Shown: positions 52,281 to 61,602, numbered from the stretch's first letter. The stretch: DNA of 64,000 nt from JAEUIZ01 sp046155605 (GCA_046155605.1 JBJXFQ010000055.1:25657-89656); one strand, 5' to 3'. Program-made: numbers and translations. The notes: generated by a model from the sequence alone, not told the origin.

Positions 52281-55200
52281 GTGCCCACGCTCTACCTGAT
52301 CGACGGCTATGCGCAGTTCTTTCGCGCCTATCACGCGATCCGTTCGCCGCTGACGAGCCCGGTGACCAAGGAGCCGACGAACATGACGTTCGGCTTCATC
52401 GGGATGCTCCTCAAACTTCTCCGGGGCGACGGCAAGCACATGGCGGGTGAGCCGGGGAAGCCGCCGGGACCCGAGGCCGTCGGCGTGCCGGAATATGTGG
52501 CCGTCACCATCGACGTCTCGGGCGATCGCGGGACGTTTCGTTCGCAGTTGTACCCGGAATACAAGGCCCATCGGCCCGAGATTCCCGAGGCGATGCCCGT
52601 GCAGATCGAGCGATGCCTGGCGATCCTGCGCGAGATCGGGATGCCGATTGTGGGCGCGGCGGAGTTCGAGGCCGATGACGTGATCGCGTCGCTGGTGACA
52701 AGCCTGCGGGCCAGGCACCCGGATTTGCGCATCAGGATCATCGCGAAGGACAAGGACCTGAAGCAACTGCTTGCGGAAGCGGGCGCGGAAGCCGGGACGA
52801 ACGGCCCGAAGCAACCCGTCGAGATGTATGACGTTCACACCGACACGCTCATTGACGTGGCGGCACTGAAGGCGGAGACCGGGCTCACCCCGGCGCAGGT
52901 GATCGACATGCTCGCGCTGATGGGCGACGCGGTGGACAACGTGCCGGGCGTCGAGGGCGTGGGCGGGAAGACCGCGGCCCAACTGGTGGCGCAATACGGC
53001 TCGATCGATGCGATCCTGGCGCACGCGGCCGAGATCAAGGGCAAGCGCGGCGAGAACATCCGCGCGGCGGCGCCACTGCTCGACCTCTCGCGCCGGCTCG
53101 TGACGCTCCGGCATGACGCGCCGGTGAGCCTCGACCTCGACGCGGCGTCGGTGAAGCGGCTGGACTTGCAGAAACTCATCCCGATCTGCCGCGAACTTGG
53201 GTTCAATCGATATCAAGACGAGGCCAAGGCATTGCTGTCACGCGGCGGCGGTGCGGCGACGCCCGAGCGAGAGAAGGATGACCGGCCGATGCCGCCCGGG
53301 CTGGTGCCGCCACAGCGATCGCAGCGTCCGCCGGCCGAGGCGGGGCTTTTCGCGGGCACATCGGTCGATCCGGCGGTCTCGCCCGCGGCCGCGCGGCCCG
53401 TGGATGGCGAGTATCGCGCGGTCACGACGCGCGAAGAACTCGCGTTACTCGCTAGCAGCCTGCGTGCCGCGCCGGCGATCGCCATCGACACTGAAACGAC
53501 GTCGCTGCACCCGCGCCAGGCGAAACTCTGCGGCATCAGCGTGACGTGGGAGGCGGGCCGGGCGGTGTATGTGCCGATGCGCTCGCCGACGCCTGAGAAG
53601 CATCTTGACGAGGCGACAGTGCTGGCGGCACTGCGACCGATTCTTGAGGATGAGACCAAGCCGAAGATTGGGCACAATCTGAAGTACGACATGCTCGTGC
53701 TACGAGCCGCAGGAGTAAGCCTGCGCGGCGCGACCCCGCCGCAAGGCATGGCTCCAGAGCACGTCGCAGGCTTTCCGGGCGGGGACACCATGGTCGCGTC
53801 GTACCTCATCGACGCCTCACGCTCGAGCCACAGCAAGGACGCCCTCTGCCTCGCGCTGCTGCATCGGCACAACATCCCGATCGCGGACCTGATCGGCTCG
53901 GGGAAGCACCAGAGGAGTTTCGAGACGGTGCCGATCGAACTGGCCACGCCCTATGCGGCGGAGGACGCGGATGTGACGTTGCAACTCCGCGACGTGATGC
54001 TGCCGCAACTCCGTGCGATGCAACTGACCGACCTCTGGGCGAGCGTTGAGATGCCGCTCGTCGAGGTGCTGGCGGAACTGGAGTGGAACGGCATCCTGGT
54101 CGATCCTGACGAACTCGAGCGTCAGCGAAAGCGGCTTGAATCGCGGATCGAGAGCCTCGCGAAGCAGATCGACCGGGCCGCGATGGAGGGAGTTGGACGA
54201 ACGTTCAACCCGGATTCGCCCAAGCAACTCGCCGGCGCGCTCTTCAATGCCAAGGACCACGCCGAGGAGCCGGGGCTTGGCCTGAAGTCGATCAAGAAGA
54301 CGAAAACGGGCCACTCGACCGACATCGAAGTGCTCGAGAAACTGGCGGCGGACGTGACGACGGGCACCCCGATCCCCGGATTGATCGTCGAGTATCGCCA
54401 ACTCACCAAACTCGTCGGCACCTATCTTGAGGCACTCAAGGAGGCCATCGATCCCGGCACGAAGCGCGTGCATTCGAGTTTCAGCCAGACCGTGGCGGCG
54501 ACGGGGCGGCTCGCGTCGAGCGATCCGAACTTGCAGAACATCCCGATCCGCACGGAGATCGGGCGCGAGATTCGCCGGGCCTTTGTTGCCGCGCCGGGGT
54601 ACGTGCTCATCACGGCCGACTACTCGCAGATCGAGTTACGACTGCTGGCGCACCTCTCGCGCGACGCGGGACTGATCGAGGCCTTTCAGCGCGGCGAGGA
54701 CATTCATGCGCAGGTTGCCGCACAGATCCACGGCGTGCGCGTCGAGGACGTCACCCGCGAGCAGCGCGCCGGCGCCAAGATGGTGAACTTCGGGATCGTC
54801 TACGGGATCACGTCGTACGGCCTGGCGCGGCGACTTGGCGTCGATGACAAGAAGGCCGCGGAGATCATCGCGGGGTACAAGGCCCGCTTCTCGGGAATCA
54901 CGACTTTTCTGGAGGAGTGCGTGGCACAGGCGAAGCGATTCGGCTATGTCGAGACGATGCTCAAACGGCGCAGGCCAATTCTCGGAATCGACGCGCGCAA
55001 TCCGTCTGAGCGATCGTTTGCCGAGCGAACCGCCATCAACAGCGTCGTGCAGGGCTCCGCGGCGGACCTCATCAAGATCGCCATGGTCGACCTGCACGGG
55101 CGTCTCAGCGAGCACGCCGGGCATTGGCGTGGAAGGGACAAAGGAACGAAAGGAAGCAGGGACGGCGGATGGCGACCGCCGGAGATTCCCGGCGTGCGCA

Positions 55201-55361
55201 TGCTGCTGCAAATCCATGACGAACTCGTGTTCGAGGCTGATGCCGCAGTCGCCGAGTCCGCTCGCGTGCTCATCGTCGAGCGCATGGAGCGAGCGATGAC
55301 CATCGCCGTCCCGCTGAAAGTCGATTCGCACATCGCCGCGACATGGTACGACGGGAAGTAG
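52281..55361 (+). CDS. polA: DNA polymerase I, with in-frame insertion near motif C
   Basis: A 1026-residue family A polymerase for repair and Okazaki-fragment processing. Residues 1-310 are the 5'-3' exonuclease (LYLIDGYAQFFRAY, EADDVIASLV, DAVDNVPGVEGVGGK). Residues about 395-570 are a 3'-5' exonuclease with all acidic sites kept (IDTETTSLHP near 401, GHNLKYDMLVL near 463, YAAEDADV near 557), so proofreading is likely. The polymerase part has DPNLQNIPIRTEIGR, TADYSQIELRLLAHL near 779, KMVNFGIVYG near 832 and LQIHDELVFE near 975. About 20 extra residues (GRDKGTKGSRDGGWRPP) sit just before the last motif, encoded by a purine repeat. GTG 52281 has GGAGA upstream. Confidence 0.96.
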   Translation: MPTLYLIDGYAQFFRAYHAIRSPLTSPVTKEPTNMTFGFIGMLLKLLRGDGKHMAGEPGKPPGPEAVGVPEYVAVTIDVSGDRGTFRSQLYPEYKAHRPEIPEAMPVQIERCLAILREIGMPIVGAAEFEADDVIASLVTSLRARHPDLRIRIIAKDKDLKQLLAEAGAEAGTNGPKQPVEMYDVHTDTLIDVAALKAETGLTPAQVIDMLALMGDAVDNVPGVEGVGGKTAAQLVAQYGSIDAILAHAAEIKGKRGENIRAAAPLLDLSRRLVTLRHDAPVSLDLDAASVKRLDLQKLIPICRELGFNRYQDEAKALLSRGGGAATPEREKDDRPMPPGLVPPQRSQRPPAEAGLFAGTSVDPAVSPAAARPVDGEYRAVTTREELALLASSLRAAPAIAIDTETTSLHPRQAKLCGISVTWEAGRAVYVPMRSPTPEKHLDEATVLAALRPILEDETKPKIGHNLKYDMLVLRAAGVSLRGATPPQGMAPEHVAGFPGGDTMVASYLIDASRSSHSKDALCLALLHRHNIPIADLIGSGKHQRSFETVPIELATPYAAEDADVTLQLRDVMLPQLRAMQLTDLWASVEMPLVEVLAELEWNGILVDPDELERQRKRLESRIESLAKQIDRAAMEGVGRTFNPDSPKQLAGALFNAKDHAEEPGLGLKSIKKTKTGHSTDIEVLEKLAADVTTGTPIPGLIVEYRQLTKLVGTYLEALKEAIDPGTKRVHSSFSQTVAATGRLASSDPNLQNIPIRTEIGREIRRAFVAAPGYVLITADYSQIELRLLAHLSRDAGLIEAFQRGEDIHAQVAAQIHGVRVEDVTREQRAGAKMVNFGIVYGITSYGLARRLGVDDKKAAEIIAGYKARFSGITTFLEECVAQAKRFGYVETMLKRRRPILGIDARNPSERSFAERTAINSVVQGSAADLIKIAMVDLHGRLSEHAGHWRGRDKGTKGSRDGGWRPPEIPGVRMLLQIHDELVFEADAAVAESARVLIVERMERAMTIAVPLKVDSHIAATWYDGK
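55131..55169 (+). repeat. Purine-rich dispersed repeat inserted in polA
   Basis: GGAAGGGACAAAGGAACGAA and the following AGGAAGCAGGGACGGCGG form a continuous A/G-rich block inside polA. It resembles the intergenic repeat GGGACGAAGGCACGAAGGGACGG on the reverse strand at 63189-63235. The block stays in frame, and its translation is hydrophilic and absent from typical PolA proteins. Confidence 0.6.
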
Positions 55362-55391
55362 TCGGGTGCGGTGCAGCGAGCACACCGACGA

Positions 55392-56588
55392 TCATGGTTT
55401 CCACGACGCGGGCGCGGGCAGGCTCGGCTGCGCGAGCGAAAGCACGGCCATGGCGGTTCCGAAACTCGCCGAGCGTGCGAAGACGCGATCGTTCCACGAG
55501 CCGTCGGGGAGTCGCACCGAGAACAAGAGTTCGCGAAGGCGTCGGCGATACTCCGCGCGCTCGTGCCGCGGCAGGAGTTCGATCGCTCGCGCCGCCTGCT
55601 CGTGCGCGTAATAGAAGTAGTACGGTGCGACGGCATACGGCCCCTGGTGCGTCCCGGGCTTCGCGCGGCGCTTGTCGAGCCAAGCCCAGTGCGTGATGAA
55701 CGCGTCGAGCGACGCACGGACGTTCGCGCGGGTCGATCGGCCCGCAAGAAAGAGCGCCGTCTCGGTCGCCATCATGCGGCCAACGGCCCCCGGCACGCCG
55801 TCTCGCTTGCCCTCGCCCGCGCCGGCATACGTCACGCCGCCCGACTCCATGCGCCCGGCTTCGAGCGACCTGATTGCTCGTTCAACGACGCCCGCATCGA
55901 CCTCGAACCCCTGCCGCTTCGCTTCGAAGAGCGCCAGCAGCGTCGGTGCAGTCATGAACGGAGACGGCGCGGCGACCTTGCCCTTGCCCGCCGGCCGCGC
56001 GTAGTTCCAGCCGCCAGCCTGAGGGATCTCGGTCTGCTCGATCGCACGGACGTACCAGCGGATCGTGTCGTCGGCCCGCGCGGCGATGGCCTCGGGAGTC
56101 GCGTTCGCGGCCTTCATTCGGAGCAAGAACTCGAGCGCGTAGGTGTAACCCCAGCCGCGGACGTCGTACCCGCCGTCGTAGTCGGGGTTCATGAGCGGCT
56201 GCTCGGTGCCGCTGATCACAAACGCCGCGGCACGGGCAACGGCTTCTTTCCGCGCAGCATCCTCGGCGTAGCCCGGCGCGCTCAGCAGCGCCCCGGCGCA
56301 AATCGCCGAGCCGCCGATGCGATAGCCGATCGGAATCGCGCCGTTGACGCGATAGACCCCTTCATAGGGCCATTCGGCCTTCGCCTCGCCCTCCTGCATC
56401 GCCAGGATGATCTCGACGCCGCGACGGATCGCCTCGTCATCCGTGGGCTGCGCTCTTGGAGTCTCCGCGACCGTGGCATTGGCGGGCGTGGTTGGCGACG
56501 CTTCCGGTGGCACGGGTTGATCCTGTGCAAGCAGGAGCGGCGCGAACACGCCAATCGAACCTGCTACGGCGGCGAGGAGGGTCTTCAT
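55392..56588 (-). CDS. Exported squalene-oxidase/prenyltransferase-repeat protein
   Basis: A 398-residue exported protein; ATG 56588 opens a signal peptide (LLAAVAGSIGVFAPLLLAQ), followed by a Pro/Ala/Thr-rich spacer. The rest is an alpha/alpha-toroid with segments such as MNPDYDGGYDVRGWGYTYALEFL and YFYYAHEQAARAIELLP, of the same general family as the protein at the left end of the window. No catalytic DxDD motif is apparent. Its location opposite the ABC ATPase start, 44 bases away, gives no functional hint. Function unknown; likely periplasmic. Confidence 0.82.
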   Translation of the reverse strand: MKTLLAAVAGSIGVFAPLLLAQDQPVPPEASPTTPANATVAETPRAQPTDDEAIRRGVEIILAMQEGEAKAEWPYEGVYRVNGAIPIGYRIGGSAICAGALLSAPGYAEDAARKEAVARAAAFVISGTEQPLMNPDYDGGYDVRGWGYTYALEFLLRMKAANATPEAIAARADDTIRWYVRAIEQTEIPQAGGWNYARPAGKGKVAAPSPFMTAPTLLALFEAKRQGFEVDAGVVERAIRSLEAGRMESGGVTYAGAGEGKRDGVPGAVGRMMATETALFLAGRSTRANVRASLDAFITHWAWLDKRRAKPGTHQGPYAVAPYYFYYAHEQAARAIELLPRHERAEYRRRLRELLFSVRLPDGSWNDRVFARSASFGTAMAVLSLAQPSLPAPASWKP

Positions 56589-56632
56589 CCCGACAGCCTA
56601 CCACGAACCGCAAGCGGCGATAGGATGACGCG

Positions 56633-57472
56633 ATGGCGCTCGTTGCGACCGATGTCCGTTTTGCTTATCCGAGACAGCAATCGACCCTCCGTGACATCTC
56701 GCTTGCGCTTGCGCCTGGTCGCATGACGGCAATCCTCGGACCCAATGGCAGCGGGAAATCGACGCTCCTCCGGGTCATGCTCGGCCTCTTGCGGCCCGGC
56801 AGCGGGAGCGTGATCCTCGACGGCACGCCGATCGCTCGCTGGCCGGCGCGAGAGCGGGCGCGACGGCTGGCCTATGTGCCGCAGCAGTCGGCACCCGCGT
56901 TCGCCTACACCGTGCGTGAGTTTGTGGCGATGGGACGGCTGGCCCGCGGCGGTGGAACGGCGACAACGCTCGGCTCGCCACCGCGGCCACGCTCAGGTTC
57001 GCTCTCTCTTCAGGCGGACGATGCGATCGAGATGCTCGGCCTGGGTGATCTGGCAGATGCACCAGTCGCGCAGGTCAGCGTGGGGCAGCAGCAGCGGGCC
57101 GCCATCGCGCGAGCCATCGCGCAACTCGACCCTGCCGCCGGCCCCTCGACGTTGCTTGCCGACGAGCCCGCGAGCTCGCTGGACCCGCTGCACTCGCTCG
57201 GCGCGATGCGACACCTTCGTGCGATCGCAGAAGGGGGCGGCGCGGTTGCTGTCGTCTTGCATGATCTCGACCTCGCGATGCGATTCGCCGATGACGCGCT
57301 CGTGCTCACGGCCGAGGGCACGTCGGTCGGCTGGGGCGCGGTGCGGCACATCATTGAGCCGGGGCTGATGAGCCGAGTGTTCGGGGTTCGGTATCGGGCG
57401 GCGACCGCCGCCGATGGGACGTTGATCGCCGACCCGCCCGCCGCAGAGGCCACTACAATGGGGGCGACTTGA
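56633..57472 (+). CDS. ABC transporter ATPase, FecE/BtuD type
   Basis: A 279-residue ATPase. Walker A is LGPNGSGKSTLLR, the Q-loop region YVPQQSAPAFAYTVREFVAMG matches the iron-chelate/cobalamin branch, the signature is unusual (VSVGQQQRAAIARA instead of LSGGQ), Walker B is TLLADEPASSLDP, and the H-loop is VVLHDLDLAMR. It likely energises a FecCD-type permease not present here, perhaps partnered with the binding protein at 45864. ATG 56633 follows AGGATGACGCG. It overlaps the next gene as TTGA. Confidence 0.88.
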   Translation: MALVATDVRFAYPRQQSTLRDISLALAPGRMTAILGPNGSGKSTLLRVMLGLLRPGSGSVILDGTPIARWPARERARRLAYVPQQSAPAFAYTVREFVAMGRLARGGGTATTLGSPPRPRSGSLSLQADDAIEMLGLGDLADAPVAQVSVGQQQRAAIARAIAQLDPAAGPSTLLADEPASSLDPLHSLGAMRHLRAIAEGGGAVAVVLHDLDLAMRFADDALVLTAEGTSVGWGAVRHIIEPGLMSRVFGVRYRAATAADGTLIADPPAAEATTMGAT

Positions 57473-58113
57473 CTACTCAACAGACCATCAAACTGATCCT
57501 GATTCTGGCCTTCGTCGGCTTCAGCGTGATCTCGTGGATCGTGAAGCAGTTGCAGGAGCAGCGCAAGAAGAAGGAGATCCGCGACAGGATCGAGCGCCGC
57601 GAACTGGAGATTCTGCGCACGGGCCGCGATGTTGCCGACCAGCCGCCGCCCGCTCCGGATTCCGTGAGCGCCCGCAAGCGGCTCGAGGAAATCGTGCGCG
57701 AGCGTGCTGCGGAAACCGGCTTGCCGCGAGAGACTTCACCCCCCGTCGGCACGCCGACTCCGGGGCAGGCGACCGAGCGCCCGATTCCGACGCGCCAGCC
57801 ACGCCAGCCACAGGCGGACCGCACGCCCCAGCCGAATCGCCAGCCGCAGAAGGCACGCGCGCAGCAGGTGGATCGGCCGCTGGGCGAGCGACCCCAAAGG
57901 CCGCAACGCAAGCAGAAGCAGCCCCGATCCACCGAGTCCGCGATTCTGCCGAGCACGTTCGTGCCGCCGGTCGTTGCGCGGTCAGCGGCACCCAAGGTTC
58001 TGCACGAGCCGCAGATCGGCATCGTTCCTGGGGCCAACATCTCTGCTTGGAAGCGTGCGATCGTGCTGAGCGAGTTGCTCGGGCCGCCGATGTCGATGCG
58101 GGACCGCCCATGA
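57469..58113 (+). CDS. Unknown membrane-anchored Pro/Gln-rich protein, TTG start
   Basis: A 214-residue protein starting at TTG 57469, overlapping the ABC gene stop (TTGA) with GGGGG upstream. An N-terminal helix (IKLILILAFVGFSVISWIV) is followed by a basic coiled coil (QLQEQRKKKEIRDRIERREL), a long Pro/Gln/Arg-rich linker and a small conserved-looking end (ANISAWKRAIVLSELLGPP). No family is recognised. The order ATPase, this protein, lipoprotein suggests one transcript. Confidence 0.68.
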   Translation: MTTQQTIKLILILAFVGFSVISWIVKQLQEQRKKKEIRDRIERRELEILRTGRDVADQPPPAPDSVSARKRLEEIVRERAAETGLPRETSPPVGTPTPGQATERPIPTRQPRQPQADRTPQPNRQPQKARAQQVDRPLGERPQRPQRKQKQPRSTESAILPSTFVPPVVARSAAPKVLHEPQIGIVPGANISAWKRAIVLSELLGPPMSMRDRP

Positions 58114-58907
58114 AGCGCTGGCCGTGCCTCGTGTTGCTCGCGGCACTCGGCGGATGCGGACTCGATCTGCGCCCCGGCGCGCCGACGATCATGGAGGCAC
58201 TCCGCGGGTCGCTCACCCCCGCAGACATGGTCATTCTCGCCCGCGATGAGTACGACGCGAACAACCGACTCATCGGCACGCAGGCGCTCGTTGCCGAACC
58301 TTTCGCCAGCGAGCCCGTGTACATCCAACTCTTCATCCTCAACGCCTCGGACCCGGACCCCAGCGTTCGCGGGGCGGCGCTCCGAGGCCTGGCGACCCAC
58401 GGCGAGGCCACGCACGCCTCGATCCTGGCCGCTGCGCTCAGGGATCAAGCCTCGCCCGTTGGCGTGCGTCTGGAAGCCGCGCGCGGACTGCAAAGGTTGC
58501 ACCTGCCCTCCGCGGTAGACTCGCTGCTGAACGCGGTCGCCGCGGGGGACGACGCGCTCGGCTCGCTTGACACGCAGGCGGAGGTGCGCGCGGAGGCGGC
58601 GCTGGCGCTGGGGCAATATGCCGAGCCGCGCGTGGTCGATGCGCTCATTGCCGCCCTCGATGACTCGGACCTCTCGGTGAACCGAGCGGCGCAGTCATCG
58701 CTGCGCACGCTCACGGGCCAGGACCTCGGGATCGATCGGGGCTCGTGGGTGCAATGGCGTGAATCCGGGCAGAGCCTCTTTGCCGCCCGCGCGATCTACA
58801 ACTACCCGGTTTTCAATCGATCGAGGCGGCTGCTCGAGTACATCCCGATTTTCCCCAAGCCGCCCAACGAGATCACCTCGACGCCTGCGGGATATCCGAG
58901 GTCGTAG
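58110..58907 (+). CDS. HEAT-repeat lipoprotein
   Basis: A 265-residue lipoprotein: WPCLVLLAALGGCGLDL supplies a lipobox ending in Cys, so it is probably anchored in the outer membrane or periplasmic face. The mature protein carries HEAT/PBS-like repeats (VRGAALRGLATHGEATHASIL, VRLEAARGLQRLHLPSAVDSL, VRAEAALALGQYAEPRVVDAL). Such repeats mediate protein contacts; a specific role is not known. ATG 58110 overlaps the previous gene by ATGA. It converges on the zincin gene. Confidence 0.82.
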   Translation: MKRWPCLVLLAALGGCGLDLRPGAPTIMEALRGSLTPADMVILARDEYDANNRLIGTQALVAEPFASEPVYIQLFILNASDPDPSVRGAALRGLATHGEATHASILAAALRDQASPVGVRLEAARGLQRLHLPSAVDSLLNAVAAGDDALGSLDTQAEVRAEAALALGQYAEPRVVDALIAALDDSDLSVNRAAQSSLRTLTGQDLGIDRGSWVQWRESGQSLFAARAIYNYPVFNRSRRLLEYIPIFPKPPNEITSTPAGYPRS

Positions 58908-58968
58908 ACGACCGGTGCGCGCCGTCCCTTGTGCGCACATCGCAAGCCGCCTTCCTCGCTGCACGGCT

Positions 58969-60180
58969 CTACGGCGCATCGCTCACGGCGGGTCCGCGGA
59001 GTTCCTCTCGCCACTGCGTGTCGAGTTCGGAGAATGCCACGCCGAGCACGCCGATGGTCGCTGCGTCGAGCGACTGGCCGGCGGCCATCGCGCGGAGCCA
59101 GCGATTGAGCGTGGGCCGATCCCATTTCCGCGAGATCCAGCCGGTCATGTGGTGACCCTGCGTGTAGACGTAGTGGCTGTACGCCGTCGCGCCGTTGTGA
59201 AAGTCGGCGAGTTTCTCCCACTCCACAAGCCCCTCCGACGCCGCCCAGGCGCGGACGGTGCGATCGGTGCGCGGCCAGCCGCGTGTGTACTTCTCCGCCG
59301 ACATCTCCGCCACGCCCTCGAGCGCCCACCACGGCATGCCGCTGGCCGCGGGACCAAGTTCGAACGTCGCGCAGTGGCCGTACTCGTGCGCCAGAAGAAC
59401 ACGAAGTTCGCCCGCGCGCGACGAGTTACGAGCAAGGATCTTGATCGATTCGCCAGGCTCGTTCCAACCGCCAAGGCCGTCCGTGTACGAGAGGTAGATG
59501 GAATGCTGCAGATGCCTCATCGAAGAATAGAGTTTGATCTCCTGTGTGCGGGACGTGAACGCCGCGTCATCGGCAAGCCCAAAGCCCTCGTCAACGGACG
59601 GCCGAACCTCGGCAAGCACCGCTGCCGCACGCTCCGCGAGTTTGCTTGCGCCCTCGTCGATATACATCACCCGCACGCGCTCGGCCTCATGCACGAGCCA
59701 CGTTTCCCCCGCGTAGCGCCAGCCCACGGGCGTGTTTCGCAGCGTGGCCGGAAACGATACCTGCCGCCCAGCCGAGGCCGACGGCATCCGCCAGCGGAAG
59801 GTGAGCGAGGCCAGCCGCCGCCCGCTCGCGTCGCCATCGAACTCGTCCGAGGGCACCAGCAGGAACTCGGCGGGCTTCTTGCGAGCGAGATCCGCCGCCC
59901 AGTTCTCCTGTTCCTTGGCGAAGACCGGGTCCGTGCGATCGATGAGTCGAAGATACCCCTCGATGTCCGCGGCGAGCACGGCACGCTCCATCGCGCGAAG
60001 CAACTCATCCGGCGTGGCGGGACTGAATGCCACCGATCTCGACGCCGCGGCGGTAGCGGGAGCATCGGCACCGGATGCGGTGGCCGCGCTCTTGGGCCCG
60101 GTCGCGGCGCAACCACCCGCGACAAACAGCGCGGTCGCCGACACGATCGCAAACGCATAACTCGGCAGACGTGCAACCAT
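58969..60180 (-). CDS. Lipoprotein zinc metallopeptidase-like protein (gluzincin)
   Basis: A 403-residue lipoprotein (signal ATALFVAGGCAATG with a lipobox Cys). After an N-terminal NTF2-like region (LLRAMERAVLAADIEGYLRL), the protease domain shows HExxH as LLAHEYGHCATFELG near residue 265 and a downstream Glu in WWALEGVAEMSAEKY near 285. This is the peptidase MA-like gluzincin pattern, in the periplasm. Substrate is unknown. The catalytic residues are intact. It is divergent from the DUF1579-like gene, 95 bases apart. Confidence 0.85.
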   Translation of the reverse strand: MVARLPSYAFAIVSATALFVAGGCAATGPKSAATASGADAPATAAASRSVAFSPATPDELLRAMERAVLAADIEGYLRLIDRTDPVFAKEQENWAADLARKKPAEFLLVPSDEFDGDASGRRLASLTFRWRMPSASAGRQVSFPATLRNTPVGWRYAGETWLVHEAERVRVMYIDEGASKLAERAAAVLAEVRPSVDEGFGLADDAAFTSRTQEIKLYSSMRHLQHSIYLSYTDGLGGWNEPGESIKILARNSSRAGELRVLLAHEYGHCATFELGPAASGMPWWALEGVAEMSAEKYTRGWPRTDRTVRAWAASEGLVEWEKLADFHNGATAYSHYVYTQGHHMTGWISRKWDRPTLNRWLRAMAAGQSLDAATIGVLGVAFSELDTQWREELRGPAVSDAP

Positions 60181-60275
60181 GTGACGACGTTAGGCGCTGG
60201 GGCGCGACTCGGATTCCGCGAGTAACAGCCGTCGCGCGTGAGTCATATCAATGGCGGCGGAGCAAGGAGCCTCGA

Positions 60276-60902
60276 ATGCGAACCGTAGCGTTGATGGTTG
60301 CGATCTTTGTCGCGGGCCTTTGGTGCGAGCGTGCGGCCGCTCAAGCGCCCGATGCGACGCCGCAAGAACCAAAGAAAGAGGCGGCCAGCGCCGCGGTCCC
60401 GAGATCGATGGGAGTGCCCGACGAGATCACCTCCTTGCGCACGCTCATCGGCTCGTGGAACGTGGCGATGACGTACTACTCTCCCATCGGCCAGCCGTTC
60501 AAGATCGCGTCGGAAGCGATCATCGAACCAACACTCAGCGGCAACTTCCTGCGCGAGCGGCTTGTCGTGCCGTGGGGACCATTGAGGATTGAATTGGAAT
60601 GCACGCGATCATTCGATCGCTTTCAAAGCGTCTATCGCTTTGTTTGGTTCGATGATTTCATGTCGCTCGCCGATGTCTTTGAGGGCACGGCCACGGCGGG
60701 CATCATCACGGTCAGTAACGTTCGAGTCGGCACGTCGTCGAGGCTGCCCGGCCAGCCCGAGACGTTCCTGCGCATCACGCAGAAGCCGGGCACCACGAAC
60801 GACGAGTACAGCCTCGTGTGGGAGGCATCGACGGACGACGGCGCGACCTGGCGAAAGACCGCTGACTGCGCGTACACAAGGAAGCCGGAAGCCTTGCGGT
60901 AG
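60276..60902 (+). CDS. Exported DUF1579-like protein
   Basis: A 208-residue exported protein. ATG 60276 follows AAGGAG and begins a signal peptide (VALMVAIFVAGLWCERAAAQ). After a Pro/Ala/Lys linker the domain reads LRTLIGSWNVAMTYYSP, SGNFLRERLVVPWG, RFVWFDDFMSLADVFEGTA and LVWEASTDDGATWRKTAD, the layout of DUF1579-like lipocalin-type sheets. Function unknown; a small-molecule binding role is only a guess. A hairpin lies between it and convergent rplQ. Confidence 0.78.
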   Translation: MRTVALMVAIFVAGLWCERAAAQAPDATPQEPKKEAASAAVPRSMGVPDEITSLRTLIGSWNVAMTYYSPIGQPFKIASEAIIEPTLSGNFLRERLVVPWGPLRIELECTRSFDRFQSVYRFVWFDDFMSLADVFEGTATAGIITVSNVRVGTSSRLPGQPETFLRITQKPGTTNDEYSLVWEASTDDGATWRKTADCAYTRKPEALR

Positions 60903-60920
60903 TGTTCTTTTCGCAAACAA

Positions 60921-60948
60921 CAACGCCGCGGCGCGGGCCACGGCGTTG
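60921..60948 (-). terminator. Terminator hairpin of the ribosomal protein operon
   Basis: CAACGCCG (60921-60928) pairs with CGGCGTTG (60941-60948). Read on the reverse strand it is followed by TTGTTGTTT, consistent with termination after rplQ, and it may serve both convergent transcripts. Confidence 0.55.
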
Positions 60949-60975
60949 CGTGAGTATCAGTATCGGACCCTCGGA

Positions 60976-61602
60976 TCAGGCTGTCGGAGCCGCGGCCTTT
61001 TCCTTGCGAACCTTCGCGGCAAAGGCCGTCCGCTTGTCGGCGATGCGGCGGCGCGTGCTCGGGTTGCCGCCGATCTCGGGGCCTTCCTCCGCACCGACAA
61101 ACTGGATGACGCACAGTTCCGTGCCATCGCCCACGCGGTGGCGGCCCAACTTGACAATGCGGGTGTAGCCGCCCGGCCGATCGCGGAAACGCGGCGCGAC
61201 ATGCTCGAAGATGTGCTTGACGAGTTTGGGCGACGTGCGCACCTCGCCGTATCGATTGCGCTCGACGCTGGAACTCTCGGGCACGTCGAAGAACTGAGCC
61301 GCGTGATCGCGGAGTTTCTTGACGGCCTCCTGCTCCTGGTCGGACGCGTCCTTGGGCAAGAAGAGCCAATCGAAGGCGCGGATGTCGCCCCCCAACTTGG
61401 CGATCACGAGGCGGCGGGCATGGAGGTCGCCCCGCTTGGCCAGCGTAATGATCTTCTCGACCATGGGCCGCACCGCCTTGGCCTTGGGGATGGTGGTGAC
61501 GACCTGCCCGTGCTGGAAGAGCCCGGCGGCGATGTGCCGCAAGGTCGAGGCGCGGTGCGCGGTGGTTCGGCCCAGTCTGTAGCCTGCACGACGATGACGC
61601 AT
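60976..61602 (-). CDS. rplQ: Ribosomal protein L17 with internal insertion
   Basis: A 208-residue L17, well above the usual 115-140. The core is clear: MRHRRAGYRLGRTTAHR, then VVTTIPKAKAVRPMVEKIIT in the first half and LVKHIFEHVAPRFRDRPGGY in the second. Between residues 70 and 126 there is an extra hydrophilic stretch of about 50 residues (FDWLFLPKDASDQEQEAVKK and onward) replacing a loop of about six. A C-terminal extension of about 38 residues rich in Arg/Lys/Ala follows the core. It is the last gene of the rpoA operon. Confidence 0.94.
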   Translation of the reverse strand: MRHRRAGYRLGRTTAHRASTLRHIAAGLFQHGQVVTTIPKAKAVRPMVEKIITLAKRGDLHARRLVIAKLGGDIRAFDWLFLPKDASDQEQEAVKKLRDHAAQFFDVPESSSVERNRYGEVRTSPKLVKHIFEHVAPRFRDRPGGYTRIVKLGRHRVGDGTELCVIQFVGAEEGPEIGGNPSTRRRIADKRTAFAAKVRKEKAAAPTA

